In this document: piece after piece, positions 18,000-26,989 of the stretch | Layout of the letters: the number at the start of each line of letters is the position of its first letter | Position numbering within the stretch: the stretch's first letter is position 1 | DNA from: Roseovarius sp. MMSF_3350 | GTDB taxonomy: Bacteria > Pseudomonadota > Alphaproteobacteria > Rhodobacterales > Rhodobacteraceae | Assembly: GCF_030733425.1 (NCBI RefSeq) | Contig: NZ_JASHIZ010000015.1 | Location: 1 to 64,000, forward strand | DNA length: 64,000 bases | Direction: 5' to 3' | The notes under the pieces: model-generated | Seen by the model: only the letters and a program-made list of their open reading frames with translations | Database searches by the model: none | What the model was told of the DNA's origin: nothing | Program-made: the position numbers and the translations under genes

Positions 18000-18999
18000 C
18001 GTCTCGTCGCTGGGCGAGGTGGCCGGGCTGGCCGGGTCTTTGCCCGTATCCGATGCCGAGGCCGCCGAGGCGGCGCTGGCGCGTCAGAACAGCCTGACCA
18101 AGCCGCCGGGCGCCTTGGGGCGGCTGGAGGAGCTGGCGATCTTCATGGCGGGGTGGCAAGGCACGGAACGGCCCGCCATCGCCAGCGCGCAGGCCCTGGT
18201 CTTTGCCGGCAATCACGGCGTCTGCGCGCAGGGGGTCAACCCGTTCCCGCAGGACGTGACAGCCCAGATGGTGGCGAATTTCGAGCAGGGTGGCGCGGCG
18301 ATCAACCAGCTGTGCCGCGCGAACGGAGCCGATCTGTCGGTGATTGCGCTGGACCTGGACCGGCCGACCGCTGACATCACCGCCGGGCCCGCCATGTCGG
18401 AGGCCGAGACGCTGGACGCATTGCGCCGCGGGGCTGCGGCCGTCGATCCCGGTGTCAGCGTGCTGATCCTTGGCGAGATGGGCATTGGCAACTCGACCAT
18501 TGCCGCCGCGATGGCCATGGGCGCATTTGGAGGAGTTGCGTCGCACTGGGTCGGCAAGGGGACGGGGTCGGATGACGCAGGGGTCGCGCGCAAGATCGAC
18601 GTGGTGACACGCGCTTGTGCGCGTCATTCGGACGCCAGGGGTCTGGACATTCTTGCCCGGCTCGGCGGGCGGGAGCAGGCGGCGATCTGCGGCGCCGTGC
18701 TGGAAGCGCGGGCGCGGGGCATTCCGGTCATCCTCGACGGATTCATCTGCACGGCCGCGACCGTGCCGCTTTTCGCTGCCGACCGGCGGTTTCTCGACCA
18801 TTGCCTTGTCGGTCATGTCAGCCGCGAGCCGGGCCATGCGCGGCTTTTGTCGGAATTGGGGATGCGGCCGATCCTGTCGCTGGACATGGCGTTGGGCGAA
18901 GGTTCGGGCGCGGCGATCGCGCTGGGCGTGTTGCGCTCGGCGCTGGCCTGTCACAACGGGATGGCGACCTTTGCCGAGGCCGGGGTGTCCGGTCAATGA
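17983..18999 (+). CDS. cobT: Nicotinate-nucleotide:dimethylbenzimidazole phosphoribosyltransferase
   Basis: CobT makes alpha-ribazole phosphate from dimethylbenzimidazole and nicotinate mononucleotide. The 338-residue protein has LTKPPGALGRLEELA near residue 36, FAGNHGVCAQGVNPFP near 70, and GEMGIGNSTIAAA near 164, all landmark CobT segments. The final third has LDMALGEGSGAA. It overlaps cobU at its start and cobS at its end (ATGA). This is not the unrelated cobaltochelatase subunit of the same name. Confidence 0.96.
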   Translation: MTILSDVSSLGEVAGLAGSLPVSDAEAAEAALARQNSLTKPPGALGRLEELAIFMAGWQGTERPAIASAQALVFAGNHGVCAQGVNPFPQDVTAQMVANFEQGGAAINQLCRANGADLSVIALDLDRPTADITAGPAMSEAETLDALRRGAAAVDPGVSVLILGEMGIGNSTIAAAMAMGAFGGVASHWVGKGTGSDDAGVARKIDVVTRACARHSDARGLDILARLGGREQAAICGAVLEARARGIPVILDGFICTAATVPLFAADRRFLDHCLVGHVSREPGHARLLSELGMRPILSLDMALGEGSGAAIALGVLRSALACHNGMATFAEAGVSGQ

Positions 19000-19721
19000 C
19001 CCTGCGTGCGCGCGTTGCCGAGCTTCAACTGGCGGTGATGCTGCTGACCCGGCTTCCGGCAGGGCGGATCGGTGACGACCCGCCGACGATGCTGGCCGCG
19101 CGGTGGGCGTTCGTGCCGGTGGGGGCGCTTGTCGGCGCCCTGACGTGGCTGGTTTTCAGTCTGGCAGCGGCGGCCGGAGCGTCCGAGCAGATTTCGGCCC
19201 TTCTGGCGCTGGGCGGGCTGGCGCTGGTCACCGGGGCGCTGCATTTCGACGGGCTGGCGGATTTTGCCGATGGGCATGGCGGCGGGCGCGACAAGGCGCA
19301 CGCGCTGGAGATCATGCGCGACAGCCGCATCGGCAGCTATGGCGTGGTTGCGATTGGGGTGGTCGCGGCCCTGTGGGCAGTGTCCGTGGCCGACGCCGAT
19401 CCCGGCATTTGGGCGTTCGTCGGCGCGGCCATGCTGAGCCGGGGGGCGATGGTGGCGGTGCAGGAGAGCCTGGCGCCGGCCCGCGCGGATGGTCTGGGGC
19501 GCAGCGCGGCAGGGCGCAGCAAGGCCGCGCGCGGGGTTCTGGCGGTTGTGGCGGTGGCGGCGCTGGTGGTTTCGCCCTGGGCGCTACTGGCCTGCGCGTT
19601 GGTGACGGCGGCCATCGGCTGGCTGGCGTGGCGCAAGATCGGCGGGCAGACCGGCGACGTTCTGGGGGCCGTGCAACTGGTCTCGGAAACCGCGATCTGG
19701 GTGGCGATGGCGTGCCTTTGA
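18996..19721 (+). CDS. cobS: Adenosylcobinamide-GDP ribazoletransferase (cobalamin synthase)
   Basis: CobS (CobV) joins adenosylcobinamide-GDP and alpha-ribazole(-phosphate) at the inner membrane, completing B12. The 241-residue protein has LLTRLP near residue 16, the metal-binding DGLADFADGHGGG motif near 84, RDSRIGSYG near 108, and several hydrophobic helices. The start at 18996 overlaps the cobT stop (ATGA). The stop codon lies in the base of a hairpin shared with the end of bluB. It is unrelated to the cobaltochelatase CobS subunit. Confidence 0.95.
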   Translation: MTLRARVAELQLAVMLLTRLPAGRIGDDPPTMLAARWAFVPVGALVGALTWLVFSLAAAAGASEQISALLALGGLALVTGALHFDGLADFADGHGGGRDKAHALEIMRDSRIGSYGVVAIGVVAALWAVSVADADPGIWAFVGAAMLSRGAMVAVQESLAPARADGLGRSAAGRSKAARGVLAVVAVAALVVSPWALLACALVTAAIGWLAWRKIGGQTGDVLGAVQLVSETAIWVAMACL

Positions 19722-19740
19722 CGGCCCTTTGGCCGGGCCG

Positions 19741-19743
<3 letters not shown>
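19719..19743. terminator. Bidirectional hairpin between cobS and bluB
   Basis: A perfect 9-bp inverted repeat, TGACGGCCC and GGGCCGTCA with a 7-base loop, lies between the convergent genes. The two TGA stop codons form the outer ends of the stem. No T-tract follows on either side, so termination strength is uncertain. Confidence 0.6.
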
Positions 19744-20683
<940 letters not shown>

Positions 20684-20689
20684 AACGGG

Positions 20690-20875
20690 GATGATCGGTT
20701 CCATTTCCGCACGGGATGGAGAACAGGGAACGCGGTGCGCCGGAAAACATTCGGCAATTCCGTGGCTGTCCCCGCAACTGTAGGCGGCGAATCAGGCTGA
20801 ATACGTCACTGGAGCAATCCGGGAAGGCCAGCCAGACGATGAAGACCCGCAAGCCAGGAGACCTGCTGATCGCGA
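20690..20875 (+). ncRNA. Cobalamin riboswitch upstream of cbtB-cbtA
   Basis: The leader holds the aptamer pieces in order: ACAGGGAACGCGGTG near 20,724, GCTGTCCCCGCAACTGTA near 20,766, CACTGG near 20,807, GGGAAGGCC near 20,821, and AAGCCAGGAGACCTGC near 20,851. It is expected to lower cobalt import when cobalamin is plentiful. About 45 bases later comes the cbtB ATG. The spacer has a small hairpin (GCCTTC / GAAGGC, 20,889-20,906) with no T-tract, just before the AAAGAGG Shine-Dalgarno. Confidence 0.93.
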
Positions 20876-20920
20876 CTGAAACCACAAGGCCTTCGGGTGT
20901 GAAGGCAAAGAGGTAGAATT

Positions 20921-21097
20921 ATGAATGTAGAGACTGCAACAGCCACACAGACGACATCCGCCTCTGCGCTGGTTTCGGTTTTCGCGATTGCCGCGCTGGG
21001 CCTTGGTGTGATCTTCTTGGCAGGCCATGTGCAGGCCGGGACGCTTCACGACGCGGCGCATGACGTGCGTCACGCCACCGGCTTCCCCTGCCACTGA
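20921..21097 (+). CDS. cbtB: CbtB, small subunit of predicted cobalt transporter
   Basis: CbtB is a tiny membrane protein that accompanies CbtA in a predicted B12-regulated cobalt transporter. The 58-residue protein has one hydrophobic segment (about 14-34) and a C-terminal metal-ligand tail with His43, His47, His51, Cys57 and His58 (HDAAHDVRHATGFPCH), the family hallmark. AAAGAGG lies eight bases before the ATG. It follows the riboswitch directly and is four bases from cbtA. Transport has been predicted for the family mainly from gene context. Confidence 0.92.
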   Translation: MNVETATATQTTSASALVSVFAIAALGLGVIFLAGHVQAGTLHDAAHDVRHATGFPCH

Positions 21098-21101
21098 ACC
21101 G

Positions 21102-21803
21102 ATGTTCACGCGTCTGCTGACCAGCGCCCTGTTCGCTGGCGCTGCCGCAGGGTTGATTATCGCCCTGTTGCAGCTCTTTTTCGTGCAGCCGGTCCTGCTT
21201 CATGCCGAGCTTTATGAAGGCGGTGATCTGGTGCATTTCGGCACCGACTCGACCGTTTCGGCCACGCCGGAGCTGCCTGGCTTCGATGCCGTGCGGGATG
21301 GTTTGAGTATCATCTTCACGATGCTGATCTATTCCGGTTACGCGATGATCCTGGTGGCGCTGATGTCGCTGGCCGAGAGCCGTGGTGCGGTGATCAACGC
21401 GCGGGCGGGCCTGGTATGGGGTGTTGCCGGGTTCGTGGCGGTGCACCTGGCGCCGGGCTTTACCCTCGCGCCGGAGGTTCCGGGCGTGGCTGCGGCGGAT
21501 GTCTACGAACGCCAGATCTGGTGGTTTGCGACCGTGCTGACGGCGGCGATCGCCATGTGGCTGATCGCGTTCAGCCGGAGTTGGGCCGGGTGGGGTGCCG
21601 CCGTGGTGCTGTTGCTGGCGCCGCATGTCATCGGTGCGCCCGAGCCCGAGGTCTTTACCGGGCCCGTTCCGACCGAGATCGGCGCCCTGTTCGCGTCGCG
21701 CGCACTTGGGATCGGATTGGCGGCCTGGGTCATGCTGGGGGCCTTCGCGGGTTTCTTCTGGTCGCGCGAAAGCGAAGCGACGGGCCAGGCGCAGACCGTC
21801 TGA
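21102..21803 (+). CDS. cbtA: CbtA, predicted cobalt transporter subunit
   Basis: CbtA is the main membrane subunit of the predicted CbtAB cobalt transporter. The 233-residue protein begins MFTRLLTSALFAGAAAGLI, has about five to six hydrophobic segments, and conserves HAELYE near residue 36 and HLAPGFTLAPEVPG near 114, where His and acidic residues may hold metal. The start at 21102 follows the cbtB stop after four bases. A strong terminator lies 18 bases after the stop. Confidence 0.93.
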   Translation: MFTRLLTSALFAGAAAGLIIALLQLFFVQPVLLHAELYEGGDLVHFGTDSTVSATPELPGFDAVRDGLSIIFTMLIYSGYAMILVALMSLAESRGAVINARAGLVWGVAGFVAVHLAPGFTLAPEVPGVAAADVYERQIWWFATVLTAAIAMWLIAFSRSWAGWGAAVVLLLAPHVIGAPEPEVFTGPVPTEIGALFASRALGIGLAAWVMLGAFAGFFWSRESEATGQAQTV

Positions 21804-21821
21804 CACCGGCATATCATATTT

Positions 21822-21853
21822 CGGGCGCGTGCCGTGCGCGCCCGTTTTCTTTT
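21822..21853 (+). terminator. Rho-independent terminator after cbtA
   Basis: An 8-bp perfect GC stem (CGGGCGCG and CGCGCCCG, 7-base loop) is followed by TTTTCTTTT. This is the clearest intrinsic terminator in the window. It lies only 23 bases before the next start codon, so the following gene depends on read-through or on a promoter hidden in the hairpin. Confidence 0.85.
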
Positions 21854-21876
21854 CAAGCCTGAGGTCGGATTCGCCA

Positions 21877-22374
21877 ATGGACCGTTCCATTCCAATGCTT
21901 CTGATCGGCCTCGTTTTCGGCGGGGGCATCGGGTTTACGGTCGCCGCGGCGAACGGTGTCGCCCTTGACGGTCATGATCATGGCGACCCGGCCCATCATG
22001 GCGGTCATGAGCAGCACGCCGGGGCGGCCATGCACGACCACGGCGACATGTTGTCGGTTCCGGCGGGCGCCGATGCGCCAAAGCTGGAGATCGAGGTGAC
22101 GCCTGATCCGTCTGCCGGCTGGAACCTGCATATCATGACCGAGAACTTTCGGTTCTCCCCGGAAAATGCCAGCCGCGACCATGTTCCGGGCGAAGGACAT
22201 GCCCATGTCTATGCCAACGGCGTCAAGCTGGCCCGGGTCTATAGTCCCTGGGTGCATCTGGACACCCTGCCCGAAGGCGAGGTGGAACTGGAGGTGGCGT
22301 TGAACAGCAACGACCATCGGCCTTTGGCCGTGGACGGTGCTCCGGTTGCGCAGACCGTCACGCTTGGCAACTGA
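21877..22374 (+). CDS. His-rich membrane-anchored or secreted protein of unknown function
   Basis: I do not recognise a characterised family. The 165-residue protein has an uncleaved-anchor-like or signal segment (about 5-26), then eight histidines between residues 33 and 55 (HDHGDPAHHGGHEQHAG and MHDHGDM). A compact domain follows with NFRFSPENAS near 90 and GEGHAHVYANGVKLARVY near 106. The His-rich stretch faces the periplasm if the anchor is N-terminal and could buffer Co or Ni for CbtAB; that is inferred from position. It begins 23 bases after the cbtA terminator. It overlaps the convergent DUF1636 gene by 17 bases. Confidence 0.8.
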   Translation: MDRSIPMLLIGLVFGGGIGFTVAAANGVALDGHDHGDPAHHGGHEQHAGAAMHDHGDMLSVPAGADAPKLEIEVTPDPSAGWNLHIMTENFRFSPENASRDHVPGEGHAHVYANGVKLARVYSPWVHLDTLPEGEVELEVALNSNDHRPLAVDGAPVAQTVTLGN

Positions 22375-22702
22375 GCGCGGGGACGCGGCCCACCAGACAG
22401 AACCGAAGCCTGCCGCAGGGCTGGGCGTCCTCGATCCAACCGTCCGGGGCGGCGAGGTAGGCGCGCAAGGTTGCGACGATATCCGCAGCGTCCTTCACCG
22501 GGTCGACCCCGTTGAAGAAATAGGTGGCCCGGCCAGGGCCCTGCATGGCCATGGAAACCGGGCTGGCGCAGCCGTTCATGCATCCGCGCTCGACGATACT
22601 CACCGCGTCTGACAGGCCTGAGGCCGCCAGTTCCTCGTGCAGGGGCGCAAGGTCCAAGGGGCCGCAGTTCTGACAGAAATGGACGGTGGCGGCGGGGGTC
22701 AT
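22358..22702 (-). CDS. Second DUF1636-like cysteine-rich protein
   Basis: This 114-residue protein has CQNC near residue 10 and GCMNGC near 41, followed by GPGRATYFFNGVD. That is the same cysteine layout as the DUF1636 protein at 11,329-11,706. An Fe-S or metal site is likely but not shown. The start at 22702 gives the family N-terminus; 28 upstream codons are open but unlikely. It lies 49 bases after the 333-residue unknown gene on the same strand, so it is probably the last gene of the btuB operon. Its tail overlaps the His-rich gene by 17 bases. Confidence 0.78.
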   Translation of the reverse strand: MTPAATVHFCQNCGPLDLAPLHEELAASGLSDAVSIVERGCMNGCASPVSMAMQGPGRATYFFNGVDPVKDAADIVATLRAYLAAPDGWIEDAQPCGRLRFCLVGRVPALSCQA

Positions 22703-22751
22703 CCGGTGTCTCGCATTGCTTACAGGCTTCGATGCATACAGATCCCAGCCT

Positions 22752-23753
22752 TCAGTGTCCCGGATTTTCCGGGTCGGCATCCGCATCGCCGCGGTCGAAA
22801 GCGACCGCCCAAGCGTTCAGCAACGCGCTGTCGCCGTGCTGGCGGCGCCATTGGCGGATCGCGTTGCGCAGGCCGGCCCGGGCCACGCGGGTGTCGGGTT
22901 CGACCCAGGTTTCGGGGTCACGTGCCTCGCGGAGCGCGGTCCACACGCGATGTTTCTGGTCGACGTAGTCCGTTGGGCCCCAATCGGACAACAGTATCTG
23001 GAAGGCCGCAAATGCCGCCTCGTCAAAGTCCTGGTCCTCGCCGAGGCGTCCCATGACGGGACTGTTCGGGTGAAAGCCGCAGCACGGCACCCAGCCGTCG
23101 GGAATGGGCGTGTTGGCGGAATGGGTCCGGTTGGCACGCAACAGCTTGGGCAGCACATGGGTGTGCGGCCCCTCGGGCGAGGTGCCGCCCGTGTCCGGTC
23201 CGCCGATCATCTGGTAGACCTCGACCCGGCCCAGGCAGGTGAGGGCCACGCGATGCGGATGCATCTTGAGGATCGCACCCATTGCCGGGTTGTCCTGTTC
23301 GAAAAGCGAGCGACCGGCGTTCGCGCGGAGAGTCTCGAGCAACGCGGGATCGGCTGTGCGGATGCAGAAATCGACCTGCGGCTGGGCGAGGCCCATGTCG
23401 AAGATGACTGCCTCTCGGTCTTCCTTGCGGATCGCATCGGTGTCGGGGCCGAGTTCGGTCAGAACATCGCGCCGGTTCATCGAAGCGGCGTCTTCGGGCA
23501 GGCAGAGCGAGACCGCCTGCGTCCAGCGGTGGGATTTGGGGCTGAGCGTTTCGTAGGCCACGGGACGGACGCCCTCCAGCGTGTCGATACGGATGCCGCC
23601 GCGCGATGTGACCTGCTGCAATGCCGATGCTTCGGACGCCGGGGGATCGCCCGCCACGTGGTGAAATTCTGCAATCGCGCCGAAAGAGCCCATGTTCCAG
23701 CCCGCGTTCGGGTCGTTCAGCCCTTCCTTCAGTACCGCTTCAAGATGTTGCAT
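22752..23753 (-). CDS. Uncharacterised 333-residue protein in the corrinoid-uptake operon
   Basis: I cannot assign a function. The protein is soluble-looking, without signal peptide or membrane segment. It has two stretches that look like metal or ligand sites: PEGPHTHVLPKLL (193-205; His197, His199) and WVPCCGFHP (221-229; Cys224, Cys225, His228), plus MHPHRVALTC near 164. GGAG nine bases before the ATG at 23753 supports the start. It overlaps cbiZ by 14 bases, so it is co-translated with the corrinoid amidohydrolase and the BtuFCD importer. A role in corrinoid or lower-ligand salvage is inferred from context only. Confidence 0.8.
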   Translation of the reverse strand: MQHLEAVLKEGLNDPNAGWNMGSFGAIAEFHHVAGDPPASEASALQQVTSRGGIRIDTLEGVRPVAYETLSPKSHRWTQAVSLCLPEDAASMNRRDVLTELGPDTDAIRKEDREAVIFDMGLAQPQVDFCIRTADPALLETLRANAGRSLFEQDNPAMGAILKMHPHRVALTCLGRVEVYQMIGGPDTGGTSPEGPHTHVLPKLLRANRTHSANTPIPDGWVPCCGFHPNSPVMGRLGEDQDFDEAAFAAFQILLSDWGPTDYVDQKHRVWTALREARDPETWVEPDTRVARAGLRNAIRQWRRQHGDSALLNAWAVAFDRGDADADPENPGH

Positions 23754-24402
23754 CGAACATTTCTCCTCTTGTGGCCAACCATTGGCGTGCGCCGTCCAGA
23801 ACGGCGGAATAGACGGCGCGGCCCGTGGCTTCGCCGATTTCGGTGTGAAGGCCGGCATAGCGTGCCTGCCCCGGCAGCGCCGCGACGGCAAGGCAATCGG
23901 TTCCGGTCCCGGTGGCGCGACCGGGCGCGAGTGACAAGTCCACGTCCATCACCGCAGCCGTGCGCGCCTGAACCGCGATGCTCATGGCTTCGATAAGGGC
24001 GGCTTCGGCAAGACGGCGGTTGAGACGGAGTGCTATATTGATAGTGCCCCAGTGTTCGCCTTCAGGAGCGGTCCTGTGCCCCACGCGCTCGGCATTGCTG
24101 AGACCGACGGTCGCGACGGCCTGCGCCTCTGTCGCGCCGACGGTGGCGACGGCGTGGGTGAAGCTGCGAACATCGCGGGAGGTCAGAAAGGCCACGGCAT
24201 CCTCGGCGTTTCGCGCGGCAAGCTCGGCTTGCAGCCAATCATGGGCCTCAAGGTCCGGTGTCAGGTCCGCATCGCGCACTTCGCGCCAGACGATGCGGCG
24301 CGCCTGAACGAGGCCGGGCCTGTGGACGGCCCAGCTCAGCACCTGCATGTCCTGTCCGAGGTCGAAGTCCAGCCAGGGGCGGTGGAGCGAGACGCGGTTC
24401 AT
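23740..24402 (-). CDS. cbiZ: Adenosylcobinamide amidohydrolase
   Basis: CbiZ hydrolyses the aminopropanol amide of adenosylcobinamide or pseudocobalamin, releasing adenosylcobyric acid for rebuilding. The 220-residue protein has the family sequence TVGLSNAERVG near 110, TRDVRSF near 78 and the RRIVWREV segment near 38. The start at 24402 shares one base with the btuD stop (TGATG). With BtuFCD upstream and the complete nucleotide-loop set in the window, it allows imported corrinoids to be remodelled to dimethylbenzimidazole cobalamin. Confidence 0.88.
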   Translation of the reverse strand: MNRVSLHRPWLDFDLGQDMQVLSWAVHRPGLVQARRIVWREVRDADLTPDLEAHDWLQAELAARNAEDAVAFLTSRDVRSFTHAVATVGATEAQAVATVGLSNAERVGHRTAPEGEHWGTINIALRLNRRLAEAALIEAMSIAVQARTAAVMDVDLSLAPGRATGTGTDCLAVAALPGQARYAGLHTEIGEATGRAVYSAVLDGARQWLATRGEMFDATS

Positions 24403-25157
24403 CACAGCACCTTGAGCGGTTGGAACACGAAGCCGCTGTCGGTGTCCTGAAACCATGCGGTGACGCCGAAAATGTCGGCAAGGCGTTGGTCGGTCAGGAC
24501 ATCGGCGGGATTGCCGTCCGCGACGAGGCCCTTGTCGCCCAGCATGATCAGGCGGGTGCAGTGGCGGGCGGCAAGCCCCAGGTCATGCAGCGACACCAGA
24601 GAGGATTTGCCGGTCCGTGCCAGCGCCGCGAAGGTCTGCATGGTGGAAATCTGGTGGGCGGGATCCAGCCCGGCGATCGGTTCGTCGGCGACAAGCAGCG
24701 GGGTTTCCTGTGCCAGCGCCCGGGCGATCAGCACACGGGCCTGTTCGCCGCCCGAAAGCTGCGTGGCATCTCGGTGGCGAAACTCGGTCAGCTCCATCCA
24801 GTCGAGTGCGTCGTCGACGGCCTTGCGGTCATGGTCGCCCGGGTTCTGGATCGAGCTGAGATAGGGGGTGCGGCCCAGCATCACCACGGTTTCCACGGTT
24901 ACCGGCCAGGCGATCTCGCGTGCCTGGGGCATCCAGGCGGCCTGTCTGGCGCGGGCGTTCTCCGACAGGGTGGCGAGGTTGCTGGAGCCGGTGAAGGGCA
25001 GCAGGCCGAGCGCGGCCCGCATCAGGGTGGTCTTGCCCGCGCCATTGGGGCCGATCAGGCCGACGAACTCGCCTGTCCCGATCTCGAAACTGACGTCGCG
25101 CAGCACATTGCGATTGCGCAAAGAGACCGTGAGGTTCTTGACGGACAGAAGGCTCAT
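24402..25157 (-). CDS. btuD: Cobalamin ABC transporter ATPase
   Basis: BtuD powers corrinoid import across the inner membrane with BtuC and BtuF. The 251-residue protein has Walker A GPNGAGKTT at 36-44, the ABC signature LSGGEQAR near 138, Walker B with LLVADEP, and the H-loop SLHDLG. The length suits the FecE/BtuD family. The start at 25157 overlaps the btuC stop (ATGA); the open frame further upstream lies antisense-like over btuC. Confidence 0.92.
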   Translation of the reverse strand: MSLLSVKNLTVSLRNRNVLRDVSFEIGTGEFVGLIGPNGAGKTTLMRAALGLLPFTGSSNLATLSENARARQAAWMPQAREIAWPVTVETVVMLGRTPYLSSIQNPGDHDRKAVDDALDWMELTEFRHRDATQLSGGEQARVLIARALAQETPLLVADEPIAGLDPAHQISTMQTFAALARTGKSSLVSLHDLGLAARHCTRLIMLGDKGLVADGNPADVLTDQRLADIFGVTAWFQDTDSGFVFQPLKVL

Positions 25158-26137
25158 ATCCGTTCCTTTCGCAGCTTCAGGATGAGATGCAGGAACAAGG
25201 GCGCGCCGACAAGGGCGGTCAGCACGCCAAGCTTGAGGTCCCGGGCGGGCAGGATGACCCGCACCGCGATGTCGGCGGCCGACACCATGGCCGCGCCGCC
25301 AAGTGCCGAGGCCCAGAGCAGGCGCGAGGGATGCGCCCCGACCAGGGGCCGAAGGAGGTGCGGGACAACGAGGCCGACAAAACCGATCGCGCCTGCGACC
25401 GCCGTACCCGCGCCGACCACGCAGGCAGTGCCTAGCACCAGCAGCAGGCGCAGGCGGACAAGGCGGATGCCCATGGCCGCCGCGGCGTCCTCGCCCAGCG
25501 TCATGGCGTCGAGGCCACGCCCCAGGCCGGCCAGAAGGGCAAAGCCCACGGCCATGAAGGGCAGGGCGAGCCACACATGCGTCATCGAGCGGTCGGTGAG
25601 CGAGCCCATCATCCAGAAGACGATTTCATTCGCGGCGAAGGGATTGGGCGAGAGGTTCAGCACCAGCGAGGTCAGCGCTCCGGCCAGGGCAGAGACCGCG
25701 ATGCCGGCCAGGATCAGTGTCAGGGACGTGCCGCGCGGGCCGGCCAGCGACATGACCAGCACCACCCCCAGCAAGGCGCCCGTGAGTGCCGCCAGGGGAA
25801 GGCCGAGCGCGAACGCCCCCGCCATCCCGGTATGGATTGCCAGCACAGCCCCCAGCGCGGCAGAGCCGGAGACACCGATCAGGCCGGGCTCTGCCAGCGG
25901 ATTGCGCAGGTAGCCCTGCATTGCCGCCCCGGCCAGCCCGAGGCTGCCCCCGATAAGCACGGCGAGGATGGCGCGCGGCAGGCGCACCTCGCGCATCACC
26001 AGCGTCAGGGGGCCGCCATCGCCCAGGAAAAGCGCCGACAGGCTTTGCCGGATGCCGATGCCGGCGGGGCCTATCAAGAGCGACGCGGCGAATAGCGCGA
26101 CGACCACCAGCAGGAGCGAGAGGAACAGTGCCTTCAT
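25154..26137 (-). CDS. btuC: Cobalamin ABC transporter permease
   Basis: BtuC is the FecCD-family permease, working as a dimer. The 327-residue protein is hydrophobic throughout, about ten helices, with the family signatures RLPRAILAVLIGGSLGLAGA near 50, NPLAEPGLIGVSGSAALGA near 77 and FVGLVVPHLLRPLVG near 245. The start at 26137 overlaps the btuF stop as ATGA. It sits between the binding protein and the ATPase, the usual order. Confidence 0.93.
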   Translation of the reverse strand: MKALFLSLLLVVVALFAASLLIGPAGIGIRQSLSALFLGDGGPLTLVMREVRLPRAILAVLIGGSLGLAGAAMQGYLRNPLAEPGLIGVSGSAALGAVLAIHTGMAGAFALGLPLAALTGALLGVVLVMSLAGPRGTSLTLILAGIAVSALAGALTSLVLNLSPNPFAANEIVFWMMGSLTDRSMTHVWLALPFMAVGFALLAGLGRGLDAMTLGEDAAAAMGIRLVRLRLLLVLGTACVVGAGTAVAGAIGFVGLVVPHLLRPLVGAHPSRLLWASALGGAAMVSAADIAVRVILPARDLKLGVLTALVGAPLFLHLILKLRKERI

Positions 26138-26988
26138 TGCTGGCTCCCGAAGAGGGCTTCGCGATCGGCGGCAAGCTCCTCTATGGCGCGGAGCACGTAT
26201 GGCGTGCCGCAGACCCAGTCGCGATCGGTGATGCTGGCCCGTTCGCCCGTCCGGCGCAGCGTTTCGATGACGGGGTGGTTCATGATCGCCTCGGCGCGGG
26301 ACTCGCCGGGATAGGGCTGCGAGGTGATCACCAGATCGGGGTTCGTGACCGCCAGCACTTCGAGCGGGATCTTCATGCCCGATCCGTACCCGGCCTCTGC
26401 CGCGGCGTTGGCAAAACCCGCCGTGGTCAGGATCTGGCCCGCCAGCGTCTGTTCCCCCGAGGTGTAGCCGTTGGCGTAGAAAAGCACCGCACGGGGCCGC
26501 TGCGCCACGTCGGCCCGCAGGTTGGCCAGACGCGTGTCGAAGTCCGACACCATGGCTTGGGCCGTATCCTCGCGGTGCAGCACCTCGCCCATCTGCAGGA
26601 TGCGGTCGCGCACATCGTCAAGCGACGAGGCGGGATCGAACACGACGACCGGGATATCCAGCCGGCGCAGCATTTCCACGGTGGCGCGGGCCGAATAGGC
26701 ACCCGCGATCACCAGGTCCGGCTGCATCAGGTAGACCTCTTCGGCGAGACCGTGATTTATGACGTACTCTTGTGCCTCCTCTGCCATGGCCGAGGCGCGG
26801 GGGTCCGCCGCGAGATAGGTCACCGAATGCAGCTGACCAGGCTCTGCCAGCATCATGGCCAACTGATCGGTGCAGAGGTTCATGGAGACGACGCGGCGCG
26901 GCGCCTCGGCCACGACCGGACTGGCCCCGCACAGCAAGGCTGCGAGGGTCAGTCCGGCAAGGGCAGTGGGAAGACGCAGCGACATCAT
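26134..26988 (-). CDS. btuF: Cobalamin-binding periplasmic protein
   Basis: BtuF delivers corrinoid to BtuCD. The 284-residue protein has a signal peptide (about 1-27, ending SPVVAEA), then RRVVSMNLCTDQLAM and the family segments PDLVIAGAYSA near 92 and GSGMKIPLEVLA near 203, of a class III binding protein. The start could be either ATG of an ATGATG pair (26988 or 26985). It follows btuB after one base, which links outer-membrane and inner-membrane transport in one transcript. Confidence 0.9.
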   Translation of the reverse strand: MMSLRLPTALAGLTLAALLCGASPVVAEAPRRVVSMNLCTDQLAMMLAEPGQLHSVTYLAADPRASAMAEEAQEYVINHGLAEEVYLMQPDLVIAGAYSARATVEMLRRLDIPVVVFDPASSLDDVRDRILQMGEVLHREDTAQAMVSDFDTRLANLRADVAQRPRAVLFYANGYTSGEQTLAGQILTTAGFANAAAEAGYGSGMKIPLEVLAVTNPDLVITSQPYPGESRAEAIMNHPVIETLRRTGERASITDRDWVCGTPYVLRAIEELAADREALFGSQQ

Positions 26989-26989
26989 C

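Noticed and set aside
21804-21876. Extension of the His-rich gene upstream through the terminator
   Set aside because: Would read through a textbook intrinsic terminator; GAGGTCGG near the ATG at 21877 gives a better start.
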